Positions 45,110 through 53,182 of a stretch of 64,000 nucleotides of DNA are shown here, in pieces. Position numbers and translations under genes: made by a program. Source of the DNA: Legionella busanensis. GTDB taxonomy: Bacteria > Pseudomonadota > Gammaproteobacteria > Legionellales > Legionellaceae. The stretch is from contig NZ_UGOD01000002.1 in NCBI RefSeq assembly GCF_900461525.1, forward strand, positions 45,600 through 109,599, written 5' to 3'. The notes beneath the pieces were generated by a model that was not told the origin of the DNA, did no database searches, and saw only the letters and a list, made by a program, of their open reading frames with translations. How positions within the stretch are numbered: the first letter of the stretch is position 1; each line of letters starts with the position of its first letter.

Positions 45110-45856
45110 ATGGCTGACAAGATACTCTCTTATAAAACGATTTTACGTATAGATTATCCTCCGTCTTTTAAACTCTTGGACCACTTTGGAAAATTTAGTG
45201 AAATTGTATATTCTACCACTCAGAATAAACCATATAGCGAGCCAAATACTGACATAAATTTGACTCAACATTCGGTGGTTACAACAGCCAAATATAAAGA
45301 GGATGCATTTAAATTTATTCTTTCATTAAAATCGCTCGTTATTGTTATTGAGCATAGTAAAGGAATTGAAATTTCTGAAATCCCTCAACATCCTACATTA
45401 AAATTAGCAGATAAGGTGTTGAATGAGTTTGATCCGGAAATTTTTAATAAAATAAATCGTATAGGTTTTCGGACCTGGGTTATTCTTGTTAAAGAAAAGT
45501 TTTCTTTTGATAAAATAAGACAAACATTAATTAAATCTAATTCTTCGCTTGAGCAAGCATTATCTAAAAATTTCAACCATACTGATGATGTAGCAATTAC
45601 TTTTGAGTCAAAGCACCAAAACAATAGTGATGAATGTAGAATTAGTGTAGGACCTTACCGGGCTTTAGAGTCAAACAGGTATTTTTCATTACCAATAGAG
45701 GTAGACGAAGGATTTATGATGGATATCGATGTTTGGCAGAGAAACTGTGAAATACCTAGATTATCTCTAGCAAAAAGCTCTAGGCATTATTTTAAGTTAA
45801 TTAGTGACAATGCAGATCAAATATGTAAGGCCTTAGGAGAGATGATTAATGGTTAA
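45110..45856 (+). CDS. TIGR04255-like protein of unknown function
   Basis: The 248-aa protein has the architecture I associate with the TIGR04255 family of accessory-island proteins: an N-terminal segment on the hydrophobicity of self-associating beta domains, a central FNKINRIGFRTWVILV block (about 117-132), and a C-terminal SSRHYFKLISDNADQICKALGE. It starts a three-gene cassette and overlaps the next gene by 8 bp. Such genes often sit with defence or toxin-like partners, but no catalytic site is visible. The family call is tentative. Confidence 0.55.
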   Translation: MADKILSYKTILRIDYPPSFKLLDHFGKFSEIVYSTTQNKPYSEPNTDINLTQHSVVTTAKYKEDAFKFILSLKSLVIVIEHSKGIEISEIPQHPTLKLADKVLNEFDPEIFNKINRIGFRTWVILVKEKFSFDKIRQTLIKSNSSLEQALSKNFNHTDDVAITFESKHQNNSDECRISVGPYRALESNRYFSLPIEVDEGFMMDIDVWQRNCEIPRLSLAKSSRHYFKLISDNADQICKALGEMING

Positions 45857-46316
45857 TATAGCTATAAATGAAACGCTTGATCAAAAACTAGAAGATGAGA
45901 AGAAAGATCTCTTCGCTACGGCATCTGATAATCCTTTAAGAAATTTTTATAGTTTGAGTACTGAGGATTCACAATTAAAAGTTTTCAATGTTAAACAGGC
46001 TGAAGTAAATTCTACTTCCCTTATTTCAGAAGAGGTTGAAGTACTTCATTCCATAAAAGCAGTAATTTATGAGGTTTTAGAAGATAACTTTAAACTTAAA
46101 ATTGGCGAGGATACGTTTATTAATATACCGAATAGTGTTTTTCCTGATAAATTAGGTATTATAAAATATGGTCAAAATATTATTTATTCTATTAAAAAAA
46201 GATCTAATGGTAGAAGGTTTCAAGATATTGAAATTGATTACGAAGCCTCAGAAAACCCATACAAAAATAGAGTTTTACAAGTTTTAGAAAACATTCCCTA
46301 TAAAGATGAAAGCTAA
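45849..46316 (+). CDS. Unknown 155-aa protein, middle gene of the cassette
   Basis: I do not recognise the family. It has a charged N-terminus and a small beta-rich second half (IKAVIYEVLEDNFKLKIGEDTFINIP, then YGQNIIYSIKKRSNGRRFQDIEI) resembling an OB-like or carrier fold. It overlaps both the preceding and the following gene (8 and 11 bp), so the three are one transcriptional and probably functional unit. Confidence 0.7.
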   Translation: MVNIAINETLDQKLEDEKKDLFATASDNPLRNFYSLSTEDSQLKVFNVKQAEVNSTSLISEEVEVLHSIKAVIYEVLEDNFKLKIGEDTFINIPNSVFPDKLGIIKYGQNIIYSIKKRSNGRRFQDIEIDYEASENPYKNRVLQVLENIPYKDES

Positions 46317-46509
46317 TATTCATTTCTTTGATGTGAAACATGGGGATGCAATAGTTGTTGAGTATATCGTCATGGATTCTTCTCACTGGATTGTAATTGA
46401 CTGTAACCATGTAAAAAGAAATGATAAATCAATAAATCCAACCCTAGAATTTTTGAGGTTAAATAAAGTAAAAAAGATTGATGCTGTAATTATAACTCAT
46501 TTACCCTAG
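46306..46509 (+). pseudogene. Metallo-beta-lactamase-fold hydrolase, truncated by an insertion sequence
   Basis: The 67 residues match the beginning of a ComEC/RNase-like metallo-beta-lactamase fold: IHFFDVKHGDAIVVEY, IVIDCNHVK and a final DAVIITHLP where the zinc motif THxHxDH should start. The frame stops right at the edge of the IS3-type fragment, so the catalytic domain is missing. No C-terminal part is found downstream. The parent cassette is therefore disarmed. Confidence 0.75.
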
Positions 46510-46750
46510 CTAAATAACTTGTTTTCTTTAGCTCATTTATCCAGATGTGAAGCGTAGCTGATGGTATACCTAGTTCTTTGGCAAGTATGGCCTATGGAGA
46601 TGGAGGAAGAGTTTAAAGCTAATTTAATTGCTTCTTGTTTAAATTCTTTTGTATATTTTCTTGTCGACCTTGTCATTAACGATTCTCCCCTTTTAATTGA
46701 CTCGTAGTTTATCAAACTTACGTGTCTACTAAAGTGGGGCAAGATTATTT
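46504..46750 (-). mobile_element. IS3-family orfA fragment
   Basis: Reverse-strand translation gives MTRSTRKYTKEFKQEAIKLAL, then, after a frameshift, AKELGIPSATLHIWINELKKT. This is the HTH part of an IS3-family OrfA. The right end carries an IS-like terminus (CTAAAGTGGGGCAAGATTAT, around 46721-46746). No orfB is present, so only the first quarter of the element remains. It interrupts the metallo-hydrolase gene. Confidence 0.75.
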
Positions 46751-46809
46751 ATCCCTTAACATTTTATCATTTAAGGTTTTGAGACAAAATTACATTTTAA
46801 GGGTGGTAT

Positions 46810-46857
46810 ATGAAATTCGGTTATGCTCGCGTCTCCACTCTTACGACAATCTTCCAA
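46810..46857 (+). pseudogene. Remnant of a resolvase N-terminus
   Basis: The ATG at 46810 begins MKFGYARVST, the canonical start of serine resolvases/invertases, and then loses similarity (LTTIFQRMK, stop). Only the catalytic-serine segment remains, so it is non-functional. Confidence 0.6.
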
Positions 46858-46869
46858 CGAATGAAATGA

Positions 46870-47111
46870 TTTATCTCTAGAGTTTGGAGAGACTCTAAAG
46901 ACTACTGTTACTCGCTCCTGCTCAATTTCGACTTGTTTAATTAAAACTTCAAAGATACTGAGCTTTCATTTTCCCAATCAATTAGCTCCAAATTATCTTT
47001 AATTTTTTCAAAGAATTTTTCTAAAGTTCTTATTAAAAATCTCAATTCATGCTGCTCATTTTTGTTATTAACTATATTAAATAACTGCTGTTCAATATTG
47101 ATTAATCGAAC
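46870..47111 (-). pseudogene. Remnant of a serine recombinase C-terminus
   Basis: Reverse translation reads INIEQQLFNIVNNKNEQHEL, then LEKFFEKIKDNLELIDWENE, and after a frameshift LIKQVEIEQERVTVVFRVSP. This strongly resembles the C-terminal end of large serine recombinases (L...F...V...L...DW....I..LV..VE+....V.VVFRV). The catalytic part is missing. Confidence 0.62.
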
Positions 47112-47206
47112 TCACGTTGAATAGAATAATTGAGAAATGCCTAACAAGTTAGTAATGAAATAATATCACTCTGTTTTTAATTCCTGGATAGGTTAAATTT
47201 TAATTT

Positions 47207-48034
47207 TTAGCCAAAAAAAGGGCGTAATCGTTTGGCAGCAGCGCGCTGTTCCAGTTGCTCAGAAGTCATTGAGTGATCAAACTTTTTGATGGGGTAATTA
47301 GATCGTAGCTGATAGGTACTTGGCATTAAATGAAGTACTTTTGAAGTTTCTTTTAGCAAAGCATTCAGTTGATAGTCTATTAAGGGTGTTTTATTTACTT
47401 GGAGATAGAGTTGCTTTGCCTGCCCAAGACCATGAATGATGGCTTGGTGGAAGTGTGAAATGGGACCTCTTAATGCCGCAATGTAATCAAAAATAGGCTC
47501 TCCGGCTTGTAGTTTCATAAGTTGCTCTATTTCTGGATCCAACTTCTCAAGTACGTTTAGAAACTGCTTCTGTTTGGTAAGGAGCCTGGACAATTCTCGG
47601 GTTATAAGGTGAGGTTTTTGAGGGTTTTTGTTTTTTAATGTAAAAGAGGCATGATTAATTTTATAACGAGCAACAATTTTGGAAAGAGAGCCAGTTAAGA
47701 TAGCTAAAATATTTAAGATTTGTTTTAAATCTTCATTTCCTACAGCATAGGCTAACCGATCGATATTCACTTTGTCTGTCTGCGAAGCTTGGATTCCAAG
47801 AAAATAAAGTAAACTATGATCTAGCTTTAACAAAAAGCTCAAGGCATCTTCGCAGCTTAAACGATACTGCAGTGTTAATTGAATAGTAAGAATTTTATTA
47901 TCTCCATTCAACGAACCTTCATTCTCAGTATCAGTTGTTACTTGAAGCAGTTTGGTTAGAATAGATTGCGTCTCATTAAGATATAAATTTGCGTCACTAA
48001 TTAAAAGGTTAATGTTGTTAGAGATGCTATTCAT
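47207..48034 (-). CDS. Unknown helical protein cotranscribed with D-lactate dehydrogenase
   Basis: The 275-aa soluble protein is almost wholly alpha-helical by inspection (N-terminal LYLNETQSILTKLLQVTTDTE; C-terminal QRAAAKRLRPFFG). No signal, membrane or catalytic motif is seen, and I do not recognise the family. Its start overlaps the dehydrogenase stop by 8 bp, so it is the second gene of a leftward operon. A role in the nitric-oxide island is inferred only from linkage. Confidence 0.7.
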   Translation of the reverse strand: MNSISNNINLLISDANLYLNETQSILTKLLQVTTDTENEGSLNGDNKILTIQLTLQYRLSCEDALSFLLKLDHSLLYFLGIQASQTDKVNIDRLAYAVGNEDLKQILNILAILTGSLSKIVARYKINHASFTLKNKNPQKPHLITRELSRLLTKQKQFLNVLEKLDPEIEQLMKLQAGEPIFDYIAALRGPISHFHQAIIHGLGQAKQLYLQVNKTPLIDYQLNALLKETSKVLHLMPSTYQLRSNYPIKKFDHSMTSEQLEQRAAAKRLRPFFG

Positions 48035-49049
48035 TGATTTTAGTCTTAAGCGTTGAGGTATTTACCCAGTAAATAGGACCTAATTTTCTTTCAAAATTAC
48101 TTATATTTTCCAATGTTGTTGCAGCAATATTTTGAATTGCTTCTTGTGTAAAAAACCCTTGATGACCTGTGATGAGTACATTAGGAAAAGTTTGCAGTCT
48201 ACAAAAAACATCATCATTAATAATTTCGTAGGAATGATTTTCGAAAAATAATGACTCCTCTTCTTCATATACATCCATCCCTAAATAACCTAATTTTTTA
48301 CTTTTTAGAGCCATGATAACTGCCTTTGTGTCCAAAAGTTTGCCTCGACCAGTATTAATAAGCATAGCCCCCTGTTTCATTTTTTCTAAGGCTTGAGAAT
48401 TGATCATATGGTATGAACTGTCATTCAACGGACAGTGTAAACTGACTATATCTGAAGTTGCTAGTAAGGTATCTAAACTCACATAGGTAACACCAAGCTT
48501 TATGCAATCTTCATTTTGTTGTGGGTCAAATGCAAGAATTTTGCAACCAAAACCATAAAGAATATGGGCTAATGCAGAGCCTATTTGCCCTGTACCAACA
48601 ATACCTACCGTCTTTTGGTATAAGTTAAATCCCATTAGTCCATTGAGGGAAAAATCGCCCTCTCTCACTCTATTGTGGGCATGATGAATTTTTCGATTAA
48701 GGCATAAAATTAATGCCACAGTATGTTCTGCTATGGCTTGTGGTGAATAAGAGGGTACCCTACAAACACGAATTCCTTTCTCCTGTGCATAAGTATAATC
48801 AACATGGTTATACCCCGCAGAGCGTAAAACAATTAGCTGCACACCCCGCTCAGCAAGCCCATCAATTACTTTGCCATCAATGGAGTCATTCACAAAACAG
48901 CATACTGCGTCTGTTGGGGCAACGGCACCAATACTTTCCGAATTCAAATGAAAATCAAAATAATTAATTTCATGATTATGAAGTTGATTTATTTCGTCGA
49001 AAATAGCTCGTTCATATTTTTGTGTACTAAAAAAAGAAATTTTCATCAT
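48027..49049 (-). CDS. ldhA: D-lactate dehydrogenase (2-hydroxyacid dehydrogenase family)
   Basis: The 340-aa enzyme has LRSAGYNHVDYTYAQEKGIRVCRVPSYSPQAIAEHTVAL (about 75-113), NAD loop GIVGTGQIGS (about 150), MLINTGRGKLLDTKA with the catalytic arginine region (about 228-242), GMDVYEEEESLFFE and NVLITGHQGFFTQEAI with the catalytic histidine near 296. It is close to fermentative LdhA, which converts pyruvate and NADH to D-lactate and NAD. Beside an NO-resistant oxidase and NO detoxification genes it could regenerate NAD when respiration is poisoned. Confidence 0.92.
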   Translation of the reverse strand: MMKISFFSTQKYERAIFDEINQLHNHEINYFDFHLNSESIGAVAPTDAVCCFVNDSIDGKVIDGLAERGVQLIVLRSAGYNHVDYTYAQEKGIRVCRVPSYSPQAIAEHTVALILCLNRKIHHAHNRVREGDFSLNGLMGFNLYQKTVGIVGTGQIGSALAHILYGFGCKILAFDPQQNEDCIKLGVTYVSLDTLLATSDIVSLHCPLNDSSYHMINSQALEKMKQGAMLINTGRGKLLDTKAVIMALKSKKLGYLGMDVYEEEESLFFENHSYEIINDDVFCRLQTFPNVLITGHQGFFTQEAIQNIAATTLENISNFERKLGPIYWVNTSTLKTKINE

Positions 49050-49553
49050 AGTTATAATTTAGGCAAAGGTGGATTTTATCCTATCAGGATAACCTTTTGC
49101 CAGTATTTACGTATAGACAGAATCGTTGATAAATACACTATAAAACTCTGGCTTTGAATATACCTAATACAATATTGATAAGACAGGGCGAAATAAGTCT
49201 CTGTATACCTCGCCTTGTATTAAGCTTCATAAGCTCCATCAAATTACCTTTCCTTTTTAGGCTCGCTGTATAGGAGGGTTATACTAAAAGTGATAAGAAT
49301 TTCATCCCCTTTTCACGAGGCTTGAAGTTTAATGGTACGAAAACGTACTTGGTTTATTCAATATTTTTAATAGCTTTTAGAATAATTAGCTCAAGGCTTT
49401 TGCTCTCTAATAAAATCTAAATTAACTGTACTATTTTTATAATTAAACAACACATTATCCTTTGACTAAAATTTTAAATATGATCGAAAAAACTTTTTTG
49501 GATGATAGCCTTTATTTATAGTCTAGGGAGGAAATTAAATAGGCATTCAAATA

Positions 49554-49585
49554 AAGTTGCATTTAAAATACATCTTTAATATAAT
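49554..49585 (+). promoter_or_regulatory. NsrR box overlapping the alternative oxidase promoter
   Basis: The 23 bp dyad at 49554-49576 (AAGTTGCATTT / AAAATACATCTT) matches the NsrR consensus AAGATGYATTT and its inverted half. TTGCAT (49557-49562), a 17 bp spacer and a perfect TATAAT (49580-49585) form the promoter, with the box covering -35 and the spacer. NsrR binding would block polymerase and NO would release it. Confidence 0.8.
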
Positions 49586-49616
49586 ATCTCTGTATTTCGT
49601 ATACAGGGGCCTACAA

Positions 49617-50258
49617 ATGCCAGTACTTCACAGACCTGCTAAAACCGTGAGTGATAAAATTGCTTTTGCTCTGGTGAAATTTTTTCGATTTTTTGCTGAT
49701 ACCTTTTTCCAGAAACGCTATGGTAACCGGGCCATCGTACTTGAAACGGTCGCTGCAGTACCTGGTATGGTTGGCGCGGCTTTACTCCATTTGCGTTGTC
49801 TAAGAAAGATTAAAAATGATGAGGGTTGGATTAAAACGTTATTGGATGAAGCGGAAAATGAAAGGATGCATCTAATTACCTTTATGTATATTGCCAAACC
49901 TAATTGGTTTGAACGATTTATTATTTTTATAGCACAGGCTATTTTTGTGGTTTTATACCTCTTTATGTATGTCGTTTCATCAAAAACAGCCCATCGTTTT
50001 GTGGGCTACCTTGAGGAAGAAGCTGTCGTCAGTTATACCCATTATTTAGAAGAATTAGATAAAGGTCACATTGAAAATAGTCCCGCACCTGAAATTGCTA
50101 AAAATTATTGGGGCCTTGCTTCAGATGCACGCTTACGTGATGTCCTTTTAGTTGTTCGTGAGGATGAGGCTCAACATCGCGATGTAAATCATCAATTGGC
50201 TGACAAACTTGCAAAAAATCGTACTCTTTTAACTAAGCTTAAATCAGAAAATAGATAA
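49617..50258 (+). CDS. aox: Alternative oxidase (cyanide- and NO-resistant ubiquinol oxidase)
   Basis: The ATG at 49617 follows a CAGGGG ribosome site; an upstream in-frame ATG at 49557 overlaps the promoter and is rejected. The 213-aa product has the di-iron ligands in LETVAAVPGM, EAENERMHL, YLEEEAVVSYTHYLE and REDEAQHRDVNH, the standard AOX set. Hydrophobic helices anchor it in the membrane. It oxidises ubiquinol with oxygen without proton pumping and resists NO. Vibrio AOX is known to be NsrR-controlled, as predicted here. Confidence 0.94.
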   Translation: MPVLHRPAKTVSDKIAFALVKFFRFFADTFFQKRYGNRAIVLETVAAVPGMVGAALLHLRCLRKIKNDEGWIKTLLDEAENERMHLITFMYIAKPNWFERFIIFIAQAIFVVLYLFMYVVSSKTAHRFVGYLEEEAVVSYTHYLEELDKGHIENSPAPEIAKNYWGLASDARLRDVLLVVREDEAQHRDVNHQLADKLAKNRTLLTKLKSENR

Positions 50259-50565
50259 TAAAATTAACTAAAAAATAATTAATGAATTCCAGCCCTATTA
50301 GTAGAACTTCAAAAATTAACAACAAAAAATGGTTATCACTTCTTGGTATTTCCTATTCTATCAGCACCCTGCTCTCTTTCAGATTTTTTCACCTTTCTGC
50401 CACAAAAAGAGGAACTTTATCATGTTTATTAAAAGACCCTTCTCAGGCTTGCTTGGTCTATTGCTTGCGCAGAACATTGATGTTTAATGTACTGTTTACT
50501 TTTGGACATATTTATCCTTTTATTTTTAGGCTAATTTAAATTTTATGTCTTAATTTTTTAATTTA
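50259..50565. other. Intergenic stretch between aox and nsrR
   Basis: About 300 bp with no convincing gene. A 21-codon ORF with an AGGAAC ribosome site starts at about 50421 (MFIKRPFSGLLGLLL) and could be the relic of a longer gene. A longer rightward frame at 50282-50539 lacks coding character. Confidence 0.4.
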
Positions 50566-50997
50566 TCACTTGATATTCAATAAAATAGACAGTTCACTTT
50601 TGTTATACAGAACATCAGCCAGCGTGTATCGTTTTAAAATACCCATAAAGGTAGCTTGAGCTTCATGTAATATGCCCTTTAATTTACATACAGGTGCAAT
50701 ACAGCAGTTAGCCTTGAGTTTATTAAAGCATGGTACTAAATCAAAATGAGGTTCCAATTGGCTAATCAATTGTCCTAGATTAATTGTTTCAGGTTGGATT
50801 GCCATTAAAATACCACCATTTTTGCCGCGAGTAGTTTTGATCAATCCGAGCTTGGATAGATTATGGATGATTTTAATCATGTGATTATTTGAAATGCCAT
50901 AAGTCTCAGTAATGTCTTTAATTGTGCATGACTCTTTTCTAAGGGCGATATAAATTAATGCCCGTAATGAGTAATCTGTAAACTGTGTAAACTGCAT
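50566..50997 (-). CDS. nsrR: NsrR, Rrf2-family nitric-oxide-sensing repressor
   Basis: The ATG at 50997 is chosen (a TTG at 51003 also exists); MQFTQFTDYSLRALIYIAL is the normal Rrf2 start. The winged helix (about 25-65) has ISNNHMIKIIHNLSKLGLIKTTRGKNGG. Cysteines at 90, 98, 99 and 104 in VPCFNKLKANCCIAPVCKLKG provide the iron-sulfur ligands typical of NsrR. It reads away from the haemoglobin operon, and an NsrR box lies in the shared promoter region, so autoregulation is likely. NO destroys the cluster and relieves repression. Confidence 0.92.
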   Translation of the reverse strand: MQFTQFTDYSLRALIYIALRKESCTIKDITETYGISNNHMIKIIHNLSKLGLIKTTRGKNGGILMAIQPETINLGQLISQLEPHFDLVPCFNKLKANCCIAPVCKLKGILHEAQATFMGILKRYTLADVLYNKSELSILLNIK

Positions 50998-51017
50998 AAT
51001 CAATTCCTACTTGTTAA

Positions 51018-51064
51018 TTGACTTCAATACTTTCTTTTTATAAGATGCATTTAAAATATATCTT
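51018..51064 (+). promoter_or_regulatory. NsrR box on the truncated haemoglobin promoter
   Basis: TTGACT (51018-51023), 17 bp, TAAGAT (51041-51046) form the promoter. The 23 bp dyad at 51042-51064 (AAGATGCATTT / AAAATATATCTT) covers -10 and the start region. It is a near-perfect NsrR site placed to repress the globin operon and possibly the divergent nsrR. Confidence 0.82.
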
Positions 51065-51077
51065 TATGGAGTATATC

Positions 51078-51446
51078 ATGTCTAAAACATTATTTGAGCG
51101 ATTAGGTGGACAAAATGCCGTTAATATTGCTGTTGATATCTTCTATCGTAAAATGTTAACAGACGATAGAGTAAGACATTTTTTTGATGATGTGGATATC
51201 GAAAAACAAATCATTAAACAAAAAGGCTTTTTAACCATGGTTTTTGGTGGGCCCAATTACTATGAAGGAAAAGACATGCGGGAAGGTCATCGCCACTTAA
51301 TTAAACGAGGGTTAAATGATACACATGTTGAAATCGTTATTGAACACTTAGGGGAAACCTTACGAGAAATAGGTGCTAACGAGGAAGATATTCAAAAAGT
51401 AGCCTCTATCGCTAATAGCGTACGTGATGATGTATTAGATAGGTAA
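51078..51446 (+). CDS. glbN: Truncated haemoglobin (group I type)
   Basis: The ATG at 51078 with a TGGAG ribosome site gives 122 aa starting MSKTLFERLGGQNAVNIAVDIFYRKML. The sequence continues with FFDDVDIEKQIIKQKGFLTMVFGGPNYYEG, and RHLIKRGLNDTHVEIVIEHL. The distal tyrosine/glutamine pair and the proximal histidine of 2-on-2 globins are recognisable. With its neighbouring reductase it likely dioxygenates NO to nitrate. The reductase gene begins 4 bp downstream. Confidence 0.93.
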   Translation: MSKTLFERLGGQNAVNIAVDIFYRKMLTDDRVRHFFDDVDIEKQIIKQKGFLTMVFGGPNYYEGKDMREGHRHLIKRGLNDTHVEIVIEHLGETLREIGANEEDIQKVASIANSVRDDVLDR

Positions 51447-51450
51447 GACT

Positions 51451-52407
51451 ATGCCCGAACTTTATTATGATAATCAAAGCCTTTCTTCTCTAGAAAACGA
51501 ATCGGTATTAGATTGTTTGTTGAGACATGATATTAATTACCCTTACTCCTGCCGCGCTGGTATTTGCCAAGCGTGTTTAGTGAAAGCAACAAACACTAAA
51601 ATAGAGCCAACCTGGCAAGAGGGGCTACCTGATACATTGAAATCCAAGGGGTATTTCCTTGCCTGTCGGGCAAAGCCTACTACTGACCTTTACTTGAAGG
51701 CTCCTGATGTTGCAGAGTGCGACCAACAAGCTCTCATCGCGGAAATCACCAAGCTAACTTATAATGTTATTCGAGTAAGGCTATTAGCAGAAAATTTACA
51801 AGATTGGATACCTGGGCAATATTTAAACCTTATGAACCCTTATGGTCTATCTCGCAGTTATTCCATTGCTAATATGCCAACTTACGAAGGTTATATTGAA
51901 ATTCATATCAAACTTAAGGACGATGGTGAGATGAGCCAATGGTTTCAGAAAGCAGCAGCTGTTAATACTATAGTCCAGATTCGAGGTCCCTTTGGAAAGT
52001 GCTTCTATATTAACCCTGACAAGGCATCTTTTGATATACTTTTAGTTGGAACGGGGACCGGGCTTGCGCCTTTATTAGCTATCGCTAAAAGCGCTTTAAG
52101 TGAGCAACATAATGGCAAGATTACTTTAATTCATGGTGGCTGTCAGGACGATGATATTTATTACGCCGAGGAATTAGAAACATTAGCATCGTGGTACCCA
52201 AATTTTGTATATATACCCTGTGTGTTGAAAACGAGTGGACGCTATCTAGAAGCTAATGTTCTTGATAAAACGCAGTATACGTTGACTAATCTCAAAAATA
52301 TCCACGTTTATATTTGTGGACCAAAAGAAATTACAAGTCAATTAAAAACAAACGTGTTTTTAGCAGGCGTTCCATCAGCAAGGATATACAGTGATTCCTT
52401 TTTTTAG
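51451..52407 (+). CDS. 2Fe-2S ferredoxin-FAD-NAD(P)H reductase, electron donor to the globin
   Basis: The 318-aa protein has an N-terminal plant-type ferredoxin domain with CRAGICQAC (Cys 34, 39, 42) and Cys 73. An FAD domain follows (RSYSIAN near residue 131), then an NAD domain (LLVGTGTGLAPLLAIAK near 195, YICGPKE near 285), ending YSDSFF. This is the architecture of oxygenase and nitric-oxide dioxygenase reductases. Linkage (4 bp) to the truncated haemoglobin indicates it re-reduces the globin haem, so the two genes together replace flavohaemoglobin Hmp. Confidence 0.9.
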   Translation: MPELYYDNQSLSSLENESVLDCLLRHDINYPYSCRAGICQACLVKATNTKIEPTWQEGLPDTLKSKGYFLACRAKPTTDLYLKAPDVAECDQQALIAEITKLTYNVIRVRLLAENLQDWIPGQYLNLMNPYGLSRSYSIANMPTYEGYIEIHIKLKDDGEMSQWFQKAAAVNTIVQIRGPFGKCFYINPDKASFDILLVGTGTGLAPLLAIAKSALSEQHNGKITLIHGGCQDDDIYYAEELETLASWYPNFVYIPCVLKTSGRYLEANVLDKTQYTLTNLKNIHVYICGPKEITSQLKTNVFLAGVPSARIYSDSFF

Positions 52408-52489
52408 CAGAAAAAACGATGTTTAAGTGTTGTAAAAACAGTCTATGTTGCATATAAATTAAATAATAGGGCAATTAAAGAAGGTTTTA

Positions 52490-53182
52490 ATGGATATATT
52501 TGAGCTAATCATGCAAAGACGCGCCGTAAGACAATATTCTGAGAAGGCGCTTAATAAAGAAGACATTGAAACTATTCTTAAAGCAGGCCAATATGCACCT
52601 AGCCCTTTAAATTCACAGCCCTGGCATTTTACGCTAATAAAAAACAAAGACAGCCTGAAAGTATTGGCTGCAAAAGCGCACCATGCTTCATTTCTTTCAC
52701 AAGCACAACTTTTAATTATTGTCACAGTAGATACAAAAATTGATATCGATAATTGGTTAAAACAACATAACCAGCATCTTTACAGTGGTGCGGCTGCCAT
52801 GCAAAACATGTGGTTAGCAGCATGTGCACTTAGTATTGGCTGTTGCTGGGTTACGCTGGATGAAGCGTTCACCAAAGAGCAAATAGCAATCCCTGAAGAA
52901 CAAACTATTATCGGAGGGCTAGCGTTAGGGCATCATAAAGAGCCGATCAAGGCACACACTAAACAAGACAGAAAATCGTTACCCTTATTAGTTTCCCTGG
53001 AAAAATTCAATTCTAAGGAAAACCATTGTGAAAAAGAAAGTTGCTTTACTTGTCTTAAGCTTATTCCAAAATCAGCAGCTAATTCTTTTGAAGGTGATGA
53101 TTATGTGAGGTATTTTTGCGGTGAAAAATGTTATCAAGCTTGGAAGGAACAAACTCAGAACTGGCTAAACCATGACAGATGA
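52490..53182 (+). CDS. Nitroreductase-family protein with C-terminal cysteine cluster
   Basis: The 230-aa product begins like FMN nitroreductases: FELIMQRRAVRQYSEKALNKEDIETILKAGQYAPSPLNSQPWHF, and IIGGLALGHHKEPIK near residue 150. After the normal domain (about 1-170) an added tail contains CEKESCFTCLKLIP and YFCGEKCYQAW, four to five cysteines suited to bind zinc or iron. It lies 82 bp behind the globin reductase and is probably part of the same NO-responsive operon. It may reduce nitrosated or quinone compounds. Confidence 0.88.
   Translation: MDIFELIMQRRAVRQYSEKALNKEDIETILKAGQYAPSPLNSQPWHFTLIKNKDSLKVLAAKAHHASFLSQAQLLIIVTVDTKIDIDNWLKQHNQHLYSGAAAMQNMWLAACALSIGCCWVTLDEAFTKEQIAIPEEQTIIGGLALGHHKEPIKAHTKQDRKSLPLLVSLEKFNSKENHCEKESCFTCLKLIPKSAANSFEGDDYVRYFCGEKCYQAWKEQTQNWLNHDR

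Noticed and set aside
50282..50539. 85-aa ORF between aox and nsrR
   Set aside because: Composition lacks coding character and no ribosome site is seen; a shorter out-of-frame ORF with a better start exists inside it.
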